Source: Myrmaecium sp. VS I D KN 1 (taxonomy: Eukaryota > Ascomycota > Dothideomycetes > Valsariales > Valsariaceae). Taken from it: a stretch of DNA of 64,000 nt. Shown in pieces: positions 1 to 12,259 of this stretch. The notes beneath the pieces are model-generated. The model saw only the letters and a program-made list of their open reading frames with translations. It did no database searches and had not been told where the DNA came from. The translations under genes and the position numbers were made by a program. The stretch spans positions 1 to 64,000 of the forward strand of contig JADQAV010000015.1 in assembly GCA_019775845.1 (NCBI GenBank), written 5' to 3'. How positions within the stretch are numbered: position 1 is the stretch's first letter; every line of letters starts with the position of its first letter.

Positions 1-2948
1 AATATCTTAATAATCTTAGGAATCTAAGGTAGAGGGTAAATATCTTTAATAGTTTTAAAGTTAAGCGCCCTAAAGTCTATATATATATACTATTTCCTAT
101 TTAATTTTAGTATAAAGAGTACTAGGTATCCCTATTTACTATAAGACTTATAAATAAGGCCTTTAAGGAGGAGCTTAGTAATTTAGCGTTAAAGCTCTTC
201 CTTTTAAAGTATAAATAAGCGGAAAGCTAGGAGGTTAATAAGCTTTATAGCTTCTATAGGGATCTTATAATTCTAGGAGCGGCTTATTAGTAGTTTCTTA
301 AGTAGCTTATCTCTAAAAGTATTTCTAAAGGATTTAATAAGGCTTTAGAGCTTAGGGTATTTAGTAGTTAGGATTTATAAGGTAATTTTAATAAAGTCTT
401 TAATAATCTAGATCTAGTAAAGCTAGGTTATTTAGCTAATAAAGAGGTTTTAAATAACTAATTCTAATTCTCCGGGTATAAGGCTATTAATTATTACTTT
501 ATTATCCTTATATAAGATTAAGTAGAGGTAATTCTCTACTAGAATAATATACTTCTTTTTAAAAAGGTTTAAATTACTATTAATACGTTCCTTAATAATT
601 ATCTAATAGGTAGACTATTTAAATTTAGAGTTATATTTAATAAGTTAATCTATTCTTAAGATTACTTCTAATTAAGGTAGGTTTATTAACCGTACCTTAA
701 AAGTTCCTTAATAAGTATTAATCTTATATAAGATTTAGATTATCTTAAAGCTAATAAGGATATATTTATCTACTAGTCTTACCCTTAGAGAGGTAACTAA
801 AGTAAGTAATTTAGGCTATTTAAGTATAATCTTAGTACTAGTAAAAGTATATATAGATCTATTATTATTAAAATTAAGTATATTTAATATCTTTACTAGA
901 GCCTAATTTCCCTTTATAAATTATTAAAACGTTTTTAATAATATTAAGATATACTTTCTCTTAGTTCTAATTAATATAAGCTCCTTTAATTTTAGCTAAG
1001 AGCTTTAAGGTCTTAAGTTAAAAAAGGAGAATTATTAATAAAGGAAAGTTAATTATAGGTTTAGAGTTTTTAGAGGTATTTAAAGTTCTTTATAACTACT
1101 ATTCTTAGTCTTTTAGGTCCTTAGTTTTAGAGGCGTTATCTTCTTCTTTTTATTATTTCTAATTAGAGAAGAGTCCTATATCTTCTTCTCTTTTTTTAAT
1201 ATAATTAAGGTATCTTTAAGACTTCTTAGAGGCGGTCTCTTTTTATTAAAAAATACTTTATTCTTCTTATTAGAGGTAGGCTTCTAGGGATATTTATTCC
1301 TAAAATATTTTATTTTATTATAATAATAGTATTTTTAGGCTCTTTAACTATTTATTATATTAGTTTATCCTTTAATCTCGCTTTTTTTAATTTAGTTTAA
1401 GTAGGCTTACTTCCTTTTTCTAGCTTTAATTTAGGTATTATTAATATAGATAGCTAGCTTAATATAATCTTTTTAAAGAGTTAGTAGGTCTAGAAAGATC
1501 CTAATTATATTAATTATATTTAAGTATAATCCTTCTTTAAAGTATATTATTATTTCCCTATTAATAGGTCTTTTATCTAATTAAAAAGACTTATTTTAGA
1601 GAAGGATAATAAATAAGTAGATATCTCTAGTTTAGTATAATTTACTTTAGACCTTAAGTTTATACTTTTCTTTATTTATTAAGGAATATCTATCTAAAAG
1701 CTAGTTAAAGTATTATTTTATAATAGTAGGTATTTTAATTCTATTAAAATTTAAAGTATAATCCTAGAAATAGGCTATTAAGCGGATAACTTATTCTTAC
1801 TATTTAATATTAATATCTTTTCTAATATAGGTAGTTATTATTATAATCTTTTTTATTTAAAGTAGTAATAACTACTATATTTTAGGACGGTAAGCTAGAT
1901 GCGGGTAATAACTATTTAATATATATAAGTATTATATTTAGTCTCTTTATTATAGACCGTAGGCTTCCTAAAGAAGAACTTCTTTTTAGAGGGATATAGA
2001 AATAGTCTAGTAGGTCCTTAAAAGGGTTAGTTAAAATAATTAAAGTAGAGGAGTAGTAGGAGGCTAGACTTAATTATTAATTTACTTTTAAAGAGAGGTA
2101 AGCTTTATCTAGAAGGCTTAAACTATTAGAAGAATCTTTTAGATATTTAAACCTTAAATAGCTATCTATTTCTTAAAAGCTATAAATTCTACTTAAATAG
2201 CTAGCAGAATTTCTTTAAGAGCTTTTAAAGCTCTTAAAATAGCTTTAGTAACTTCGCTTATTAAAGGTTAAAGAGTATTAAGTTATTTTTAAATACTTAA
2301 AAGTAGTACTAAAGTAAAAATAACTTTTTTAATAATAAATAAGGGCCTATCTCTTAAAAGGTATTTAGAATAGTAAGGAGGTTTAAATAAAGGAGGTACT
2401 AAAGAAGCTAAAAATATCTTAATATCCTTTTAATAATATTTAGTTAAGGTATAAAGGCCTTCTAGATCTAGATTAACTAAAGGTTAATAATAATTAAATA
2501 TAATAGAATTAAACAGCTAGATTTAACTAGGGTTAGTAAAAAAATTAAGGAAGTTATTAATTAATTAATAATCTAGAAGTTTAATCTATCTTTTTATATT
2601 TTTCTCTTTTAATTCTTTAATAAATTATACCTCTTAATACTAATAGATTTTTCTATACTAATAAATTTTATAAAGTTTTTTAATCTTAGTTCTAGGCTTT
2701 CCGGAGGACTTTAATTTTTCTTAAAAAAAGTAAATAATAATAGATTTAATATTAAGTAGGTATATCTAATAGTATAAAATTATTATAATTAAATAGCCTA
2801 TATTAAGGGCGTTTATTCCTATTCTTAACTACTAAGTTATAGAATTAAAAGATATTATATTTATTCTACCTAATTAGTGCATAGTTTTAATACTCCTCGC
2901 GTAATATTAGATACTAAGCCTTAGTAAGGAATACTAAGGCTATTAATA
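1..2948. repeat. RIP-degraded AT-rich repeat block with an LTR-element trace
   Basis: Almost no CpA or TpG dinucleotides and an excess of TpA, with no long ORF: the signature of repeat-induced point mutation on both strands. On the minus strand around 1278-1330 a short stretch has residue spacing like a CCHC zinc knuckle of a retrotransposon Gag, so part of the block is probably an old, broken LTR retrotransposon reading toward position 1 and running off the window. The plus strand around 170-900 also gives protein-like frames that I could not identify, so more than one element may be present. Normal composition returns near 2950, about 390 bp before the 3' end of DBP3. Confidence 0.6.
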
Positions 2949-3333
2949 AACGTGGTTAGAAACCACACTGGGATGCTACTGTACTAGTACCGATTTAATG
3001 AGTCATTTCACATCTTGCCGACAGCGAGCCGATAAGGCTGAGCGCACTTCAGATCCCCTCTTTCGGCCGGAACGGATGAGATGCCCTGGGTGTTGTGGGA
3101 TGAAGAAGCTGAGGCCAGGTGATTTGACGGGCAATGAGCAAGTGGAAGCCTTCGTGGAGGCGATTTGAGGCAGGTACATATAAACATCGGACTGCGTAGG
3201 GACATATACTTCTTTTGAAAAGCAGATAGTGACAAAAACGAATTATTTTTGTTTCCCAAAACGCCTTGGTATGCAACAAGTATGGTCGACAAGAAACCCT
3301 GGCGCACGCCGCACCGGAGATATATACACAATC

Positions 3334-5297
3334 CTAGTCGAACGTGATGCGTGTCGCCTGCTTCATATCGCCCGTATCCTTGAAGAACGCGCCATAAGCA
3401 TCGTGCGCCTTCTTCTTCACCGTTGTGCCGAACTTCAGCAATTCCTGCGGAACCGGTTGGTTGGCACCCTTCAAAACGTTGATCAACCTATAAGCTCCGG
3501 TTAGCGATGCGTCCAAAATAGCCGTCGACGGTGTGTTACTTACGCTCCAGAAAGTGCCTTGTCATGCTCGGTGAAAAAAGTGATAGCCTTCCCGGTTTGG
3601 CCGGCCCGACCGGTACGGCCGATACGGTGAACATAGTCCTCCACGGTCAGAGGGAAAGTGACGTTGATGACCATCTTCACGGCGGGAATGTCCAGTCCTC
3701 GAGCGGCAACGTCGGTAGCAACCAGTAGGGGAACCTCTCCACGCTTGAAAAGATCTAAACTAGCAGTACGCTGTTGCTGCGACAGGTCACCGTGGATGCC
3801 GGCAACCTTGAAGCCCTTCGAACGGATGAAGCCCTCGATCCGAGTGGCTTCCTTCTTGTACAGGCAGAACACAAGGATCTTATCGTTCTTGTTCTTCCCG
3901 CTCTGGTATTGCTTTAGAAGTTGGTGCAAGCGAGATTGTTTGTCGTGCTGCTCCACAACCTCAACAACCTGTTCGATGCGCGTATTGGCACGGAGCTCCC
4001 CGGTAGGATTGTCGCCGATGGTGATTTTGACGGGCGATTTCATGAAGGTGTTGGCAAGCTTGCGAACCGACTCGGGCCAAGTGGCAGTGAACATGAGGGT
4101 TTGACGGCCAGCAGTAGGCGTGCCGCCGATGATCTTACGGATGTCATCCTCAAACCCCTTGTCCAGCATCCTGTCTGCCTCATCAAGGACCATGAAGTTC
4201 ACCTTGCTGAGATCGGCCGCGCCTTCGTTGATCAGATCATTGAGACGACCCGGAGTTGCGACGATAATATTGGCCCTTTTGAGTTCCTTGATCTGCTGGT
4301 CCTTCGGTACACCTCCGTAGATGACAACGACACGAAGCCCTGCGGGAGTAGCAAGCTTGACAAGCTGATCGTGGATTTGCTGCGCGAGTTCACGCGTGGG
4401 CGAGACAACAACGGCCTTGACTCCCTTCTCCTTTTCGCCATGCGCAATGGACCGGATCAAAGGGACACCGAACGCCATTGTCTTTCCAGAACCCGTTTCC
4501 GCGACTCCGATCATGTCTCGACCGGCAAAAAGCGCTGGCCAAGCTGCAGCCTGAATCGGCGTAGGGGCGTTGAAAGAAGCAAAGGGAGCACGCTGCGCTT
4601 CGTCGGTGATGGGAAGATAAGCAAAGTCGATGAGCGGGCGGAATTTCGGCGCGGAGGGAAGAGGATCATCGATGGTAACAAAGTTCGTGCTGAGGTACTC
4701 GTCGATTTTGGCTTGAGGAAGGGCGGAGAGAGCGGCTGCTTCGACGTATCTCGCGTCACTGGTTGGGGCAGGACTCGGGACGAGGCTAGTGACCGGGGAC
4801 TGGACGGCAGTCGTGGTTTCGGTGTTCGACGTCTCAGTTGAGGGTGCATCAACCTGTGAATCAGACTTCGCAGCCTTCTTGAGCGCCTTTTCCTCCTTCT
4901 TCTTAGCCTTTTCGGCCTTGCGCTCTGCCTTTGACTTCTTGTCCGACTGCTCCTCGAAGTCGGCAGTATCTTTGCTCACGATACCTGCTTCCTGTTGTTT
5001 CGCAGCTGCCTTTGCTTCCTTTTTCGCACGCTTCGCGGCCTTGCGAGCAGCCTTCGCGGCGTCGGACTCCTCACCATCTCCCGGAGCATCATTCGAGCCA
5101 GACGCCGGTGCTGTCTCTCCGTTCGCGATCTCCTTGCGCTTCTTGGACTTCTTCTCTTTCTTTTCCGCCCTGCGTCGATCCTTTGAGCCATCTTCCGCGA
5201 CAACGCCGCTCTCGGACTTGTCGCTACGGCTTTTCTTGCTCACCGGAGAGACATCCTCGCCGCCGAGGGTTTCGGCGATTGTTCTTTTGTTTCCCAT
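3334..5297 (-). CDS. DBP3: ATP-dependent RNA helicase Dbp3 (DEAD-box)
   Basis: DEAD-box helicase for nucleolar pre-rRNA processing and 60S ribosome assembly. Two exons, complement of 3334-3487 and 3544-5297, 635 aa. The 56-nt intron has a GTAAGT donor and a CTAAC branch site, and splicing restores ...ALSGALINVLKG. The N-terminal ~200 residues are a Lys/Glu-rich low-complexity tail, typical of nucleolar helicases. The helicase core follows in order: Q-motif near residue 245, GSGKT near 267, [16 protein letters not shown] near 372, TAT in place of SAT near 402, [11 protein letters not shown], and [10 protein letters not shown] near 559. The Dbp3-like C-terminus ends in ATRITFD. The start is an ATG with A at -3. 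Yeast Dbp3 is about 520 aa; filamentous orthologues are longer because of the tail. The assignment to Dbp3 rather than Dbp2 rests on the tail and C-terminus. Confidence 0.93.
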
Positions 5298-5831
5298 AGT
5301 GACCGGATGGGATATGCGGAACTGTCTGAGGAAAGGTTTAAGTTGATTGCGATGCTGGGATAAAAAAAATCTCAGGGTTTACCCTATCGGCGGAAAAGCG
5401 CCGACCCCAGGCTTGGCGGATGCAGGGTCTGATATTTAGAGGCCTGAGGCTCCATTTGATAACTGATGGATACTTTATACACTACCTTGGTACTACTATA
5501 AGGTACTGTATATTCATGTTCCTACTAGATCACTTCCCCTGAATCACAGCATTCGATCAACTTGGAACTCGGTCAACGATTCAAAATCAGTTCATGCCGA
5601 TGCATAGTTCATTCAAATCTGATGGTTTGTACTGTATATTTCTTCATACTTCTGTCTTGACCGGATGGCTGGAAGTCGTAGTGCGCTATTCCTATGCCGC
5701 GACCACCGCAATATTGATCATTCGCCCTCCAGAATATGCCGTCTCTTTCGCGCTCAGGGAATAAGCAGGTCAACCTGCCGGTACCTCGACATGAGCAGAC
5801 AAGATGAGCAGACAAGCGGGGCCATCCGGCT
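5298..5831. other. Intergenic, DBP3 promoter side
   Basis: No supportable gene. It holds the 5' flank of DBP3 and the 3' flank of the next minus-strand ORF. It contains a TACTGTA/GGTACTG-rich stretch near 5480-5515, a word type common in the intergenic DNA of this window. Confidence 0.6.
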
Positions 5832-6326
5832 CTAATCGATCGGGTCTTTTCCCGTCTTCTTCCTGTCGTCGTCTTGCGCTATGAGGCCCGCGTGCACTGC
5901 GCTGGCTATAGGGTCAAAATCGCTGGTGTTGCAAGTTGCTGGGGAGGCGTACGGACCGAGAGTCACATCACTGCAGTTCTCCAGTCGTTCCTTCATTCGC
6001 GTTGCTTGCTTCGCGGCTGCCGCGCTGAGATGTTGAAGCTGATCGGCAGCCACTCCGTTGACCATGGACGTCGTGTCTGAGATGATCTTCGTAACCGCTT
6101 TGGCAGATTCGACATGGCCTGTGGACGTTCGACAGGACTTTCGCGAGACAGCCCTGAGAGCTTCGTGCGCTTCATTAGACTGAAGGCCCAAGATCTTCAT
6201 CAGAAAGGACTGCTGCTTCACCTCACGCTTCTTGGTTTCTCCGACGTCCTCATCCTCTTTGCTGGATTCCTGACAGTTGCCCTTGTCTTTATGGCCCGAG
6301 GCCTCCGACTCGTCCTTATCCTTCAT
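5832..6326 (-). CDS. Hypothetical protein, 164 aa, polar N-terminus
   Basis: An uninterrupted ATG-started ORF of 164 residues. The first ~35 residues are strongly charged (Lys/Glu/Asp-rich). The middle (about 40-115) could form amphipathic helices and includes an Ala-rich run near 100. No catalytic motif, signal peptide or membrane segment is visible, and I recognise no family. It lies about 530 bp upstream of DBP3 on the same strand. A possible acceptor (ACAAAG) sits just before the ATG, so it may be the last exon of a longer gene, but no convincing upstream exon was found. It could also be a chance ORF; composition favours a real but poorly conserved protein. Confidence 0.4.
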   Translation of the reverse strand: MKDKDESEASGHKDKGNCQESSKEDEDVGETKKREVKQQSFLMKILGLQSNEAHEALRAVSRKSCRTSTGHVESAKAVTKIISDTTSMVNGVAADQLQHLSAAAAKQATRMKERLENCSDVTLGPYASPATCNTSDFDPIASAVHAGLIAQDDDRKKTGKDPID

Positions 6327-8699
6327 ACTTTGTATGGGTAGGAAGGCAATTCACCGCCGATCCCGTAGGCAGCTCTTTTAGTTGCCGGTCGAGTCGTGTA
6401 TCGCGTTTTCGCTGGGACTTTTGGTCTCGGAGAACAGATCTTGCTGGAGGATGTGATGGGAGTAGTCATGGAAGCACGAGTGCTCTCTTATATTCCCTCC
6501 TGACTTCGCAAATGTCCTTGGGTTACCTCTGGACTTGCTCTTGCAGCTTCGGTTTGTCATCATGGGTTTGCTTCTTTCTCTTCGGTTCACCAGCTTGCTG
6601 AGTTTTCACTTGTTCCGTGTCTATTCATGAATCACGTTTTCACGCAATCACAGTCTCGACCTAAGTGATCAAGAGTGGGCTATCTGCCTGCTACATTTCC
6701 AGACGCTCTTGAAGCAACTGCTCTCGGTGAAGAACATACACTCAATTACCGCAACGCCAAGACGAGGAAACCAAACGAGGCTGTCGCTGTCGTGACTCGA
6801 CATACGTACATCTTCTCAAAACGGCGCGGCATATAGTCCAGCTCGTCCGGGCATCTGCGATCGGCAATCTTCAGCATCCACTCAGCCAAACATCTCAACT
6901 CAGTCATGCACATGGTTCACGTCTACTGGTTGAGAATTTCTACTGCCACTGCTCAATAAGATTCCCTGTCGATCCCTATTGCTCGGCTTGGACTGCTTGC
7001 ATATGGTCTCTTCACCCAGCCGCAAGGCGGTCCGTATCAAATCAGTTAACACAAGCAGGCGAATACTATTGTCAAGCTGGACAGGCCTCGCAAAATCATT
7101 GCAAGGGGTCTATGCATACAAAGCGTCGAGTGACAACAAGAAGCGAAGTGCGAGTGCAGGGGACTGCCTTGATGGGCATGGATCATCATCCCCATCGCGA
7201 GCAAGCTTTGTTCACTAGCGCCGCGGTGAAAGGACCCTTTCCCGTAGTTCCGAAGCGACGTCCCGCAGCGGGAGGGAGCGTGGAGGCGTTCGGTCGTTTC
7301 TACGCATCATTCGTATAGTGCGCCCTCATGCTAGTGACCGAACAAGGCCGGCACCGCACCAGTCACAGACACATATGGAGAAAGTCAGCGCTGTGCGTGC
7401 GCACCAATCTCTTTTGCGGGGAAACTCCTCGGTCGCCCGAGGGCTATGAAACGCAAAACGACATCCTGCTAAGCCTGGTCGCATCCCGCAAAGCTGTTCG
7501 GCATGCGTTCGGTGGCGCGGTATGGGAACGCCCGCAGCTCCTCGCTGATCAGATGATGTCGCTGTCCTAGGCCACCGGCACCTTGCCCACGTGTATGAAG
7601 GAGGGCTGTTGTGGTCTACGACCGTCACGACTCTCTGCCACCACACCTTGGATGTGGCCCAAAGCCGAACCACCCTACGCTTTAGATGAAGCGGGAGCGT
7701 ATCGCCGACGCTAAACAGGCTAGTCATGAGGAGGGGCTACGTCTTGCCTCGTCGAGGAGGGTGTCTGGCATGTCGAGGTGAAAGTTCGCGGCGGCCGGTA
7801 TGGTCGGTGATCTCCAGGAGAGCGCGATGCGACTGGATTGGTAGAAGAAAGCACCTGCATGGTCAAGGATACCCCGGGTGCTGCACTCCGCACTTTTCTC
7901 GAGCTTCGAATTGTTCCATGGCCGGGGTCTGAACCTTCGACGCGCCGGTTTTGGGCGTCGAACTGGAGGAAGAAGGGATGCTTTCAGCCTCTTAGAAGGC
8001 CGCCTCGTTCGTGGTCACTGATACACGGGCGCCCTTGGCATAATATAGGAATGACGATGGTGTTGGAAGCCAGCATCCTTGCGAGGTTGCTGCAGGTCCG
8101 CATGGGGAGGTCAATTCTGATCGAGAAAGCAACCTTGCCGGGCTTAGCATACGCTTGCTATAGGGCGTTTCGAGTATCCGATATTAGCCGGCAATGACAC
8201 GGGATGCTGACGGCGAAACGTGACGGCCAGTGCTCGTCCATCCTGCAGGCCGGCCAGCATGGAGGGCGGAGGGCATGGCAGGGTATCTTGAGGAAGTGGC
8301 CTGGTGGCATCCGCCACGGCTTCGCGAGGGGACTTTCCCCGCTGTAGTTTACGGCGAGGGGCTAAAGAGTCCATAAGGTAAGGTAGCAAGCATAAAATTA
8401 ACCATCGAGATGCAGGAAGGCCCACCGTGATATCCCACCGATCCGATCCTGTGGTGGACGGGCAGCCCATCCACCTTGTAACGTTACCGGAGTAATTCAC
8501 CTGTACAGTATAGTATGTATGCGTGCCAAAAGCTCAGCACCCATGCCCTCCCCCTTCATACATAACCTATGTACCTACATACATACCGTACCTACCTACA
8601 GTACACATCGAGATTCTCGAGGAACTACTGGTAGGGATGGAACGAGAATGGCGGAACGACATGCTCCCGGCTGGCTTGCTCAGGCTCGCCTCGCCTCCC
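6327..8699. other. Gene-poor GC-balanced region, no supported gene
   Basis: About 2.4 kb without RIP bias. Short ORFs occur in several frames on both strands (up to ~120 codons at 7838-8197), but none has a recognisable domain, consistent splice structure or continuous codon bias. It may be diverged non-coding DNA or relics of a decayed gene. Short TACATA/TACCTA words accumulate at 8500-8600, next to the transposon insertion. Confidence 0.5.
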
Positions 8700-8711
8700 C
8701 CCGCATTCGCG

Positions 8712-8847
8712 GACGCGGCCAGAATACCTACAACGCTCGGGCCTGCCGCCGGTAAGCGAGGGGTATCGTATAGTATCGAATCTGTGAATTATACGCTTTC
8801 CTATATAAATTTAGTAGTAGTTAGCGAGCCCTAGCGGATATATATCC
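8712..8847 (+). repeat. Left terminal inverted repeat of the MULE
   Basis: The reverse complement matches 11707-11841. Only about three substitutions were seen by eye, all C/T or G/A transitions, as RIP would produce. The arm ends internally at the palindrome GGATATATATCC. The outer ~80 bp keep CpA and TpG and look unmutated; RIP-type composition starts near 8790-8815. Confidence 0.9.
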
Positions 8848-9199
8848 TATAGCTACCCCCGCGCAGCCTAATATTATTAATTATATCTTATCTATAGTAT
8901 TAAGCTTTAGTATTAATTATTACTATCTATTATTAGTTATTATTAATTCTTAATACTATATCTTACTTACGCGTTAATACTTTTACCTATATTATTACTA
9001 GTAGTAATTAGGTTCTTAATAACTCTCCTAAGCTAACTATTTAGCGTAAATATCTTTATATACTATTAATACCTCTCTTACTTACTACTAACTAGTTTAA
9101 TATATACTTCTCTTATATATTAAACGTTTAGAAATATTAGAAGAAGTAATAGTAAGGTATTAATAGTATTAAAATTACCTAGTATAAATACTACCTTAA

Positions 9200-10420
9200 G
9201 ATAAATACTTATATACTTACTACTACTACTTTTAACGCTAGAGCCTATTACTAGATTTAAGAGGGTAACTAATATAATTATATAATAAAGATAAAGCGTC
9301 TTAATAGTAATATTATTATATAATAAGTATTATTAGAGCGCTATTTATATTTACTTAATTATATAGATAAGTTAAAGATTAATAATAGCTTATAGAAGTA
9401 TATTAAATACTAGATTATCTATAGATATAAGCCTACTACTATTCTTATAGCCTTATAATTAGTAGGCTTTATAAAGGATAGTTAGTAGCAGCTTATTAAT
9501 ACTAGCGATAAGTACTTTACTAAGTAATAAATTAATAGCTAGTAAGAGATCTAGTATTAGAAGAATCCTAATTTATATACTAAATTTAGTAGTAATTACT
9601 AGTAATTATAAGTATATAAAGCTTTTTACTAGCTTAAGAGAGCTAGATAGAAGGTAGAAGTTATTTATATAACTAGAGAATTTACTACTAGTACTAACTA
9701 GACTTATAGCTTAGTATTTATAAAAGAGTATTAATTAAATACCTTAATATAGTAAAAATAACTTATAATAATTAATTTAACTTATAAGACGAACCGCCTA
9801 AAGTAGTATTTATATACTTTAATAGTAAGAGATAGTATTAATTATTATATTCTTTATATTTATTTACTTACTAATAATAAGGGGGTACTAATACTAGCGG
9901 CAGCCCTTATAGTAATTAAGAGCTAATATAGGAAGTATTAGTAATTATAGTATATCTTAACTAATAACTTAGCTACTAAGTAGTTAGCTATTAAAATAGC
10001 TTTTTATAGTATTAGGGCAGGCGAGTAGGAAGTAAGTTACTTACTCTATTAAGTATACTTAGCTAGGATATTATAGTAAAAGGTAGTAAATAGGGAAATT
10101 TATTAATTTAATTAAATCCGCTATTTATTATTATAGGACTAAATAGGCCTATAAGAATTAGTTAAATAAGGCTATATAGCTAGCTATAAAGCTAATAAAG
10201 TATAAGAATTAGTACTATAAGCTTTCTATAAAGCTATAGAAGTAAGAGTTTAGTATTAAGGCCTAGAAATAATATATCTAGTTATTATTAGAAGTATAAA
10301 CTAGTAGTAGTAATAGAAAGAATTATAATATTAAAGCTTATATATATCCTAGTCTTAGTAGTCGTAGTAAGTAACTTTATAATACTAGTAATCTAAGCGT
10401 TCTAGATTTAATACTAATAA
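9200..10420 (+). pseudogene. Degraded MULE transposase
   Basis: Reading the plus strand directly gives transposase-like text broken by stops. A block at 9774-9895 resembles the start of the MULE catalytic domain (an N/D residue, then TYKTNR, then YLYTLIVRDS and LLTNNKGVLIL). A block near 9955-10080 (YILTNN, LAIKIAFYSIRAGE, EVSYLLY) resembles the following fungal MULE segment that carries the second catalytic Asp region. Most breaks are TAG or TAA where Gln or Trp codons would become stops by RIP. Frames further on, up to about 11620, end in an acidic Ser/Asp-rich tail that may be the element's C-terminus. Boundaries are approximate. Confidence 0.7.
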
Positions 10421-11706
10421 AAATACCTATATTAATAATACTATTAGTAATATTAAGGCTTAGTAAGGCTGCGAAATTATCTTTAGGTCTACTAGAAAAA
10501 TCTAGCCGTATTAAAATACTAAGAACTAACGTTAAAATATTAAAAAAAGAGCTAGACCTAGTTAAGTATATTTATAATAAATAGTATTTAACTAGAAAGC
10601 TCTAAGTAGTATATCTATAGTAATATTTACTACTTCTTCTCTAGATTATAACTACTAACGCTATTAAATCCTAGTATAATACCCTTAAGAAACGCTTATA
10701 AATAGCTAAAAAAGATTAAGTAAACTTCTCTTTAATAGGTATCTATTACTTAATTAACGAGATAGTAAATTAGTAAGATATTAAAATAAGGAAAAGAGCT
10801 ACTAATTTTAGGAGTAAATACCTAGCTAAGGCTATTATATATTTAAGCCTATAAAAGCTTCCTTTACTAATATAATACTTTACTACTAAGTAACTACGTA
10901 GGGCGCGGATAGTAATAGAGGATATAAAGCTCTTAAAGCTATTTATAGGTAAAAATACTTATAGCTATAAGTTCTTCTATATATACTTAGTATTATATAG
11001 TTATTTATAATAACGCGAGCTAATATTTAATATCCTTATTAATACTAATTAGGAGCGTTACGCGTTTATATTTAAAGAGTTAAGTATAGAAGTTTATTAA
11101 GCCTATAATAATATCCTTATTAATAATACTTTTATTAATAAATTAAAGATAGTAATAAAGTATTAAACTCTATAGACCCGCGAGATATAAGATATAATAT
11201 AATCTAAATAATTTAATCTCTTTAAAGAAATAAAGTATATAGAACTACTTTTTATAAATAATTACTAAAATACCTAGCTAGTAAACTTCGCGTAGGTTAA
11301 TAGCTCCTTTTTATACTATACTACTAGAGCTTTCCTTAAGGAGCTTAGTATTAAAAAGTTACTAAAAGCTCTAAGGTACTTTAATACTAGTAAAATATAA
11401 GAAGAGTCGCAGGAGATACTAGTAAAGTAGGAAGAGTTTAACGTAGTATTTAAGAACCTTATTAATAATAATAAAGCCTTTAAATATAACGGCGATAAGA
11501 TACTTAATATATAAGAAGAAGAGTTTATCTCTAGTAATAGTAGCGACGCCGATAGTAGTAATACTAATAATATTAATATTAACTAGCTAGAGCTATATTT
11601 ACTTAATATAATACTTATATTACTTATAAAAACTTAATATTATAAAACTATAAATTTAATGATTAATACTATTAGGAAAGAAACTAGTAGCTATTAAGCG
11701 GCTACC

Positions 11707-11841
11707 GGATATATATCCGCTAGGGCTCGCTAACTACTACTAAATTTATATAGGAAAGCGTATAATTCACAGATTCGATACTATACAATACCCCTCGCTT
11801 ACCGGCGGCAGGCCCGAGCGTTGTAGGTATTCTGGTCGCAT
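11707..11841 (-). repeat. Right terminal inverted repeat of the MULE
   Basis: Inverted copy of 8712-8847, starting internally at GGATATATATCC. The outer ~80 bp are GC-rich and not RIP-like; the inner part is AT-rich. It abuts the 11-bp target duplication at 11842-11852. Confidence 0.9.
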
Positions 11842-12175
11842 CCCGCATTCGCTCCTCACCTGGCACCTCACCTGGCACCTCACCCACAGCATTCGGTTGT
11901 TCTTGTGGCTATGCCCCCGTGGAGGGTGGAGCAAGGCTAAGGGAGGCAGTGATTGATGCGGTGATGGCACTGAGGAGTCGGGCGGGACCCGCAAAAAGAC
12001 AGGAGATGTTGATATTGTAGTATGTATTTACCTAGGTAGGTATATCGTCTATCGCACGCTCTTCTTAAAAGGCGTCGTCCCTACGCCTACGCCGCCCTCC
12101 AACATCGCTACCCACTGAGGTCTTCGGTCTTCCTCCGTCAGTCAGTCATCGCCCTCGACGCCACAGCTCCTTCCA

Positions 12176-12203
12176 CCGCCGCCGCCGCCGCCGCCGCCGC
12201 CGT
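12176..12203 (+). repeat. (CCG)n microsatellite in the leader of the Zn2Cys6 gene
   Basis: A run of about nine CCG triplets some 60 bp upstream of the chosen ATG at 12260, probably inside the 5' untranslated leader. Read on the minus strand it gives a Gly run in a chance ORF. Confidence 0.85.
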
Positions 12204-12259
12204 TGGACGGTGGACAAGTGGGCAGTGGATAGTCCCCGGTGGGCAGTTCACAGCCAATC

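Larger units (their letters stand above)
8711..11841 (+). mobile_element. Mutator-like (MULE) DNA transposon, RIP-eroded, with TIRs and TSD
   Basis: A 3.13-kb element bounded by ~135-bp inverted repeats (8712-8847 and 11707-11841) and flanked by a perfect 11-bp direct repeat, CCCGCATTCGC, at 8700-8710 and 11842-11852. Long TIRs with a 9-11 bp target duplication are diagnostic of the Mutator superfamily. The interior is RIP-saturated but still shows a degraded MULE transposase on the plus strand, including LTYKTNR followed by YLYTLIVRDS at about 9774-9845. The insertion lies about 410 bp upstream of the Zn2Cys6 regulator start. The intact target duplication says both ends are original. The interior has many in-frame stops, so the copy is dead. 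Confidence 0.88.

Noticed and set aside
2951-2965. Perfect hairpin GTGGTT-AGA-AACCAC at the edge of the first RIP block, considered as an element end or terminator
   Set aside because: It resembles the start of the family B LTR but no matching end or target duplication could be found; too short to call.
3921-4841. 306-codon plus-strand ORF
   Set aside because: Antisense to the conserved DBP3 helicase core; shadow of the real gene.
7838-8197. 119-codon ORF, possible small gene
   Set aside because: No recognisable features and no consistent frame; an opposite-strand ORF overlaps its end.
8523-8834. 103-codon ORF spanning the left MULE end
   Set aside because: Runs across the target duplication into the TIR; a chance frame.
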